64,000 nt of DNA from assembly GCF_006715305.1 (NCBI RefSeq), contig NZ_VFMY01000001.1, forward strand, positions 4,216,001 through 4,280,000, written 5' to 3'. Every line of letters begins with the position of its first letter. Positions within the stretch are counted from its first letter, which is position 1. This DNA is from Arthrobacter sp. SLBN-100 (lineage in GTDB: Bacteria; Actinomycetota; Actinomycetes; Actinomycetales; Micrococcaceae). Position numbers and translations under genes: made by a program. Below are positions 61,572-64,000 of the stretch, piece after piece. A model generated the notes under the pieces. The model made no database searches and was not told the origin of the DNA. It saw nothing but the letters and a program-made list of their open reading frames with translations.

Positions 61572-61604
61572 TTGACCTTCGCCGCAAGGCCTTGATACGT
61601 TTCA
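61572..61604 (+). promoter_or_regulatory. Promoter and overlapping LacI-type operator of the binding-protein gene
   Basis: TTGACC (61572-61577), 18 nt, TACGTT (61596-61601). The palindrome TGATACGTTTCA (61593-61604, one mismatched pair, centred on CG) covers the -10 box, so a LacI-family repressor would block polymerase. It resembles the operator at 5122. Confidence 0.6.
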
Positions 61605-61640
61605 GGAACCGTTTTCTCACGTTGGAAAGAAGCTTACACA

Positions 61641-62942
61641 ATGGCGCGTAAAGTGTTCCAGAACTTCCGCAAGACCATCGCTGTCCTTACTGCGGTGAGC
61701 ACACTTGGGCTCACCGCCGCATGTTCCAGCCCCTCGTCCAGCGAGCCAGCGGAAGGCCCCGTTGAAATCCGCTTCTCCTGGTGGGGAAACGCGGGGCGCG
61801 CTGAGCTGACCAACAAGGCCATCGCCGAATTCGAGGCCGCCAACCCCAACATCAAGGTCAAGCCCGAATACGGTGACATCAGCGGGTACTTCGACAAACT
61901 GGCCACGCAGGTAGCGGCCAACGATGCTCCTGATGTCATCACCATGGGCGGGGCTTACCCTGCCGAATATGCCAACCGCGGCGCACTGCTGGATCTCTCC
62001 AAGGTCAGTGGCTCGCTGGACCTGACAAAGACGGACCAGGGTGCGCTGGAAAACGGCCAGGTCCAAGGCAAGCAGTACGGCGTGTCCACCGGAGCCAATG
62101 CACTCTCAATCGTCGTAAACCCCGCGGTCTTCGAGGCAGCGGGCGTTGCAGTCCCGGATGACAGCAAGTGGAGTTGGGAGGACTTCGCGAGGATCGCCGC
62201 AGAGGTGACGGACAAGAGTCCCCAAGGCACCTATGGAACGGCAACGGTCCTCACCCATGATTCCCTGGACGCATTCGCCCGGCAGCAGGGCGAGTCGCTG
62301 TATACCCAGGACGGCCAGCTCGGCCTGGGCCAGGAAACGGTACAGGATTACTTCGACTACTCGTTGAAGCTGAGCGGGTCGGGAGCGGCACCAAGCGCCT
62401 CCGAGACCGTGGAGAAACTGAACGTGAGTACTGAGCAAACCCTGATGGGTATGGGCAAGGCAGCCATGATGCTCACCTGGAGCAACTCACTGTCCGCCCT
62501 CAGCAAGGCTTCGGGCGCTGAGCTGAAGCTGCTCAAGCTGCCCGGCGAAACGCCCACTCCGGGAATCTGGCTGCAGTCCTCACAGTTCTACACCATCTCG
62601 GCCAGGAGCAAGCACACCGATGCTGCAGCCAAGCTGGTCAGCTTCCTGGTGAACAATGAGGCCGCCGCCAAGATCATCCAGAGTGACCGCGGAGTCCCCA
62701 GCAACTCCGACATGCGGAACGCGGTCAAGGATCTGCTGACGCCGCAGGGCAAAGTGGAGGCCTCGTACATCGACCAGATCGGCAAGATGGACTTCGCCCC
62801 AACGTTCATCGGGCCTACGGGATCAACAGCGGTCTCCGAGATCACTGCGCGCATCAACACAGAAGTCCTCTTCAAGCGGCTGACGCCTGAGAAGGCAGCG
62901 GAGCAGTGGATCAGCGAAAGCAAGGCCGCCATCGGCAAATAG
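61641..62942 (+). CDS. Extracellular sugar-binding lipoprotein (CUT1 type)
   Basis: 433 residues. Lipoprotein signal with lipobox TAAC (Cys28), then a family 1 solute-binding protein: VEIRFSWWGNAGRAELTNKAIAEFEAANPNIKV, DAPDVITMGGAYPAEYANRGALLDLS, VQGKQYGVSTGANALSIVVN, AMMLTWSNSLSAL and SFLVNNEAAAKIIQSDRGVPSN. It would feed a CUT1 permease pair, but no permease genes follow; the next gene is a convergent hydrolase. It is therefore an orphan binding protein, possibly served by permeases elsewhere. ATG 61641 has GGAAAGAAG upstream. Confidence 0.88.
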   Translation: MARKVFQNFRKTIAVLTAVSTLGLTAACSSPSSSEPAEGPVEIRFSWWGNAGRAELTNKAIAEFEAANPNIKVKPEYGDISGYFDKLATQVAANDAPDVITMGGAYPAEYANRGALLDLSKVSGSLDLTKTDQGALENGQVQGKQYGVSTGANALSIVVNPAVFEAAGVAVPDDSKWSWEDFARIAAEVTDKSPQGTYGTATVLTHDSLDAFARQQGESLYTQDGQLGLGQETVQDYFDYSLKLSGSGAAPSASETVEKLNVSTEQTLMGMGKAAMMLTWSNSLSALSKASGAELKLLKLPGETPTPGIWLQSSQFYTISARSKHTDAAAKLVSFLVNNEAAAKIIQSDRGVPSNSDMRNAVKDLLTPQGKVEASYIDQIGKMDFAPTFIGPTGSTAVSEITARINTEVLFKRLTPEKAAEQWISESKAAIGK

Positions 62943-62951
62943 CCAGGTACC

Positions 62952-62987
62952 AGTAGCCTGTCGGCCGCTGCCCGCTGACAGGCTACT
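62952..62987. terminator. Bidirectional terminator between binding protein and hydrolase
   Basis: AGTAGCCTGTC and GACAGGCTACT form a perfect 11-bp stem with a 14-nt loop between convergent genes; the right arm overlaps the hydrolase stop codon. Confidence 0.65.
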
Positions 62988-63753
62988 CGGCCGCGTCGAG
63001 GTACTGGTCAGCCCAGGCAGCGATGATCCGGCCAGCCCGTGCCGCCTGGCCCTTGCCGGTCAGGAGATGGTCGCTGCCTTCGAGGGAGACGAAGTTCCGC
63101 GGATGCCGGGCGGTCTGGAAAATGGTGCTGGCATTTTCGATTCCCACGGTGTTGTCCGTGGGGGAGTGAAGCACCATCAGCGGCTTGTGCAGCTGTTTGA
63201 TGCAGTCTGTCAGGTCGGCGTTTTCCAGATCCTCAACAAAATGCTTCCGGATCTCCACCCGCTTCCCGCCCAGATCCACCTCCGCGCTGCCTTCGCTCAG
63301 GATCTTGTCCAGGGCGGCATCGAAGACATGTGCCACGTGCTTGGGTGAGAAAGGCGCACCAACGGTGGCGACGGCGTCGAGCTCGGGGATCTCCCGCGCG
63401 GCCGCGAGCACGGCTGCACCGCCGAAGGAATGGCCCACCAGCAGCGAAATCTGTTTCCCTTCGCCGCGCATGAACTCGGCGGCCTTCACGGTGTCCGCCA
63501 CCTTGTGGCTGAAGGAACCCGCGGACCACTCGCCGGCGGAGCCGCCCAGGCCCAGGTTGTCGAACCGGAGCATACCCACGCCGCTGTCCGCCAGCGCCTT
63601 GCACATCCTCGACGCGGAGGGCGCGTCCTTGCCCAGCGTGAACCCGTGGGAGAAGACTCCCCAGCCCTTGACCGGGCCTTCCGGAATGTCGATGATGCCG
63701 GAGAGCATCTCGCCGGTGGAACCGGCAAAGGAGACTTTTTCAGAGCGGGACAC
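62983..63753 (-). CDS. Alpha/beta hydrolase
   Basis: 256 residues, no signal peptide. Oxyanion region GVFSHGFTLGKDAPSASR, nucleophile Ser in LLVGHSFGGAAVLAAA (GHSFGG), acid in LHSPTDNTVG and His in EGSDHLLTG. It corresponds to the hydrolase half of proteins in which this domain is fused to an OsmC domain; here it stands alone. GTG 63753 follows GGGGAC. The substrate is unknown. Confidence 0.85.
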   Translation of the reverse strand: MSRSEKVSFAGSTGEMLSGIIDIPEGPVKGWGVFSHGFTLGKDAPSASRMCKALADSGVGMLRFDNLGLGGSAGEWSAGSFSHKVADTVKAAEFMRGEGKQISLLVGHSFGGAAVLAAAREIPELDAVATVGAPFSPKHVAHVFDAALDKILSEGSAEVDLGGKRVEIRKHFVEDLENADLTDCIKQLHKPLMVLHSPTDNTVGIENASTIFQTARHPRNFVSLEGSDHLLTGKGQAARAGRIIAAWADQYLDAAE

Positions 63754-63793
63754 AACGTCCCCTTTCTTATCTGTTCCTGGTTAAACTCGGGGC

Positions 63794-63843
63794 CCGGTGG
63801 TTGAGCTTGTCGAAACCGGGATTTCGACAAGCTCAATCACCGG
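63794..63843. repeat. REP-like palindrome
   Basis: Arms 63794-63815 and 63822-63843 are 22-bp complements with one mismatch around CCGGGA; the core GGTTGAGCTTGTCGAAA with its mirror is, from general knowledge, a very common intergenic palindrome in Arthrobacter and related actinobacteria. Confidence 0.8.
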
Positions 63844-63854
63844 TGCTGTGAAAC

Positions 63855-63898
63855 AACGACGGCGCCAATCCCCCTGAAGTGGGGACGGCGCCGTCGTT
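63855..63898 (-). terminator. Terminator downstream of sdhB
   Basis: AACGACGGCGCC and GGCGCCGTCGTT (12 bp) enclose a smaller CCCC/GGGG pair. It lies 15 nt past the sdhB stop on the minus strand. Confidence 0.75.
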
Positions 63899-63912
63899 CG
63901 CTTGATCCTTTG

Positions 63913-64000
63913 TCAGATCTTGCGGGAGAGGATGGCCTGCTTGACCTCTTGGATAGCCTGGGTCACCTGGATGCCGCGGGGGCATGCTTCGGAGCAGTTG
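63913..64000 (-). CDS. sdhB: Succinate dehydrogenase iron-sulfur subunit, C-terminal end
   Basis: The last 29 codons read NCSEACPRGIQVTQAIQEVKQ, then AILSRKI and TGA (63913-63915). The CxxACP cysteines belong to the second ferredoxin-like cluster of SdhB/FrdB, and the IQVTQAIQEVKQ helix is characteristic of actinobacterial SdhB. The gene runs out of the window at its 5' side. It carries electrons from succinate oxidation in complex II. Confidence 0.88.
   Translation of the reverse strand, partial: NCSEACPRGIQVTQAIQEVKQAILSRKI

Overview
This window looks like chromosomal DNA of a high-GC Gram-positive actinobacterium, most likely an Arthrobacter/Pseudarthrobacter-type member of the Micrococcaceae. 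The reasons are high GC with strong GC bias at third codon positions, frequent GTG/TTG starts, many apparently leaderless starts, a single-chain isocitrate dehydrogenase, DUF6350 next to purN/purH, two CUT2-type sugar importers, an LAxTG (class E sortase) anchor and lineage-typical intergenic palindromes. No integrase, transposase, phage gene, CRISPR array, rRNA or tRNA was found.

Layout. 1-5.0 kb: start of a RibD/DHFR-like gene, a small membrane protein, a PAS-PAS-GGDEF-EAL protein, a GlsB/YeaQ protein, a HAD phosphatase, and a fossil in which the front of a glycosyltransferase is joined to the back of a UDP-glucose dehydrogenase. 5.1-11.5 kb: a five-gene sugar import and isomerase operon behind a clear promoter and a LacI-type operator. 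11.7-19.2 kb: stress and membrane proteins, then purN, an MFS transporter and purH, followed by 57-bp tandem repeats. 19.5-25 kb: a secreted serine protease, icd, and a lipoprotein/Ser-Thr kinase pair. 25.3-31.3 kb: two secreted surface proteins (one with exact 147-bp repeats), a Gfo/Idh/MocA oxidoreductase and a MacB-like exporter. 31.7-34.8 kb: accessory-looking AAA+ ATPase, MFS efflux protein and TetR. 35-40.4 kb: mmsA-mmsB-chvE-type importer with its ROK repressor. 40.6-46.5 kb: a DavA-like amidase, PucR regulator, APC permease and DavB-like amino acid 2-monooxygenase. 46.5-51.1 kb: gamma carbonic anhydrase, methyltransferase, then a one-carbon block (purU, ZTP riboswitch, glyA, folD). 51.2-58.3 kb: three-gene ABC-2 exporter, xthA-like nuclease, trpS, 2H phosphoesterase, YihY. 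58.3-62.9 kb: two glycosidases divergent from an orphan sugar-binding lipoprotein. 63-64 kb: alpha/beta hydrolase and the end of sdhB.

How it works together. Much of the window serves scavenging of plant- or soil-derived carbon and nitrogen: two sugar importers with their own regulatory sites, a glycosidase/binding-protein cluster, a lysine- or arginine-degrading route through an amide, and a secreted protease. These alternate with housekeeping purine and folate metabolism, where purN, purH, purU, glyA and folD share the folate-bound C1 pool and glyA-folD is read by a ZTP riboswitch.

Most interesting points: the DavA/DavB-like pathway whose monooxygenase has Ala where the oxidase/monooxygenase switch cysteine normally sits; the ZTP riboswitch; a recurring leaderless start architecture (-10 box, 6-7 nt, start codon) at nine genes; a matched pair of ROK operators; the glycosyltransferase/Ugd fossil; several exact tandem repeats; and a 57-aa ORF coupled to the protease gene. 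I found no clearly new multi-gene defence or mobile system.
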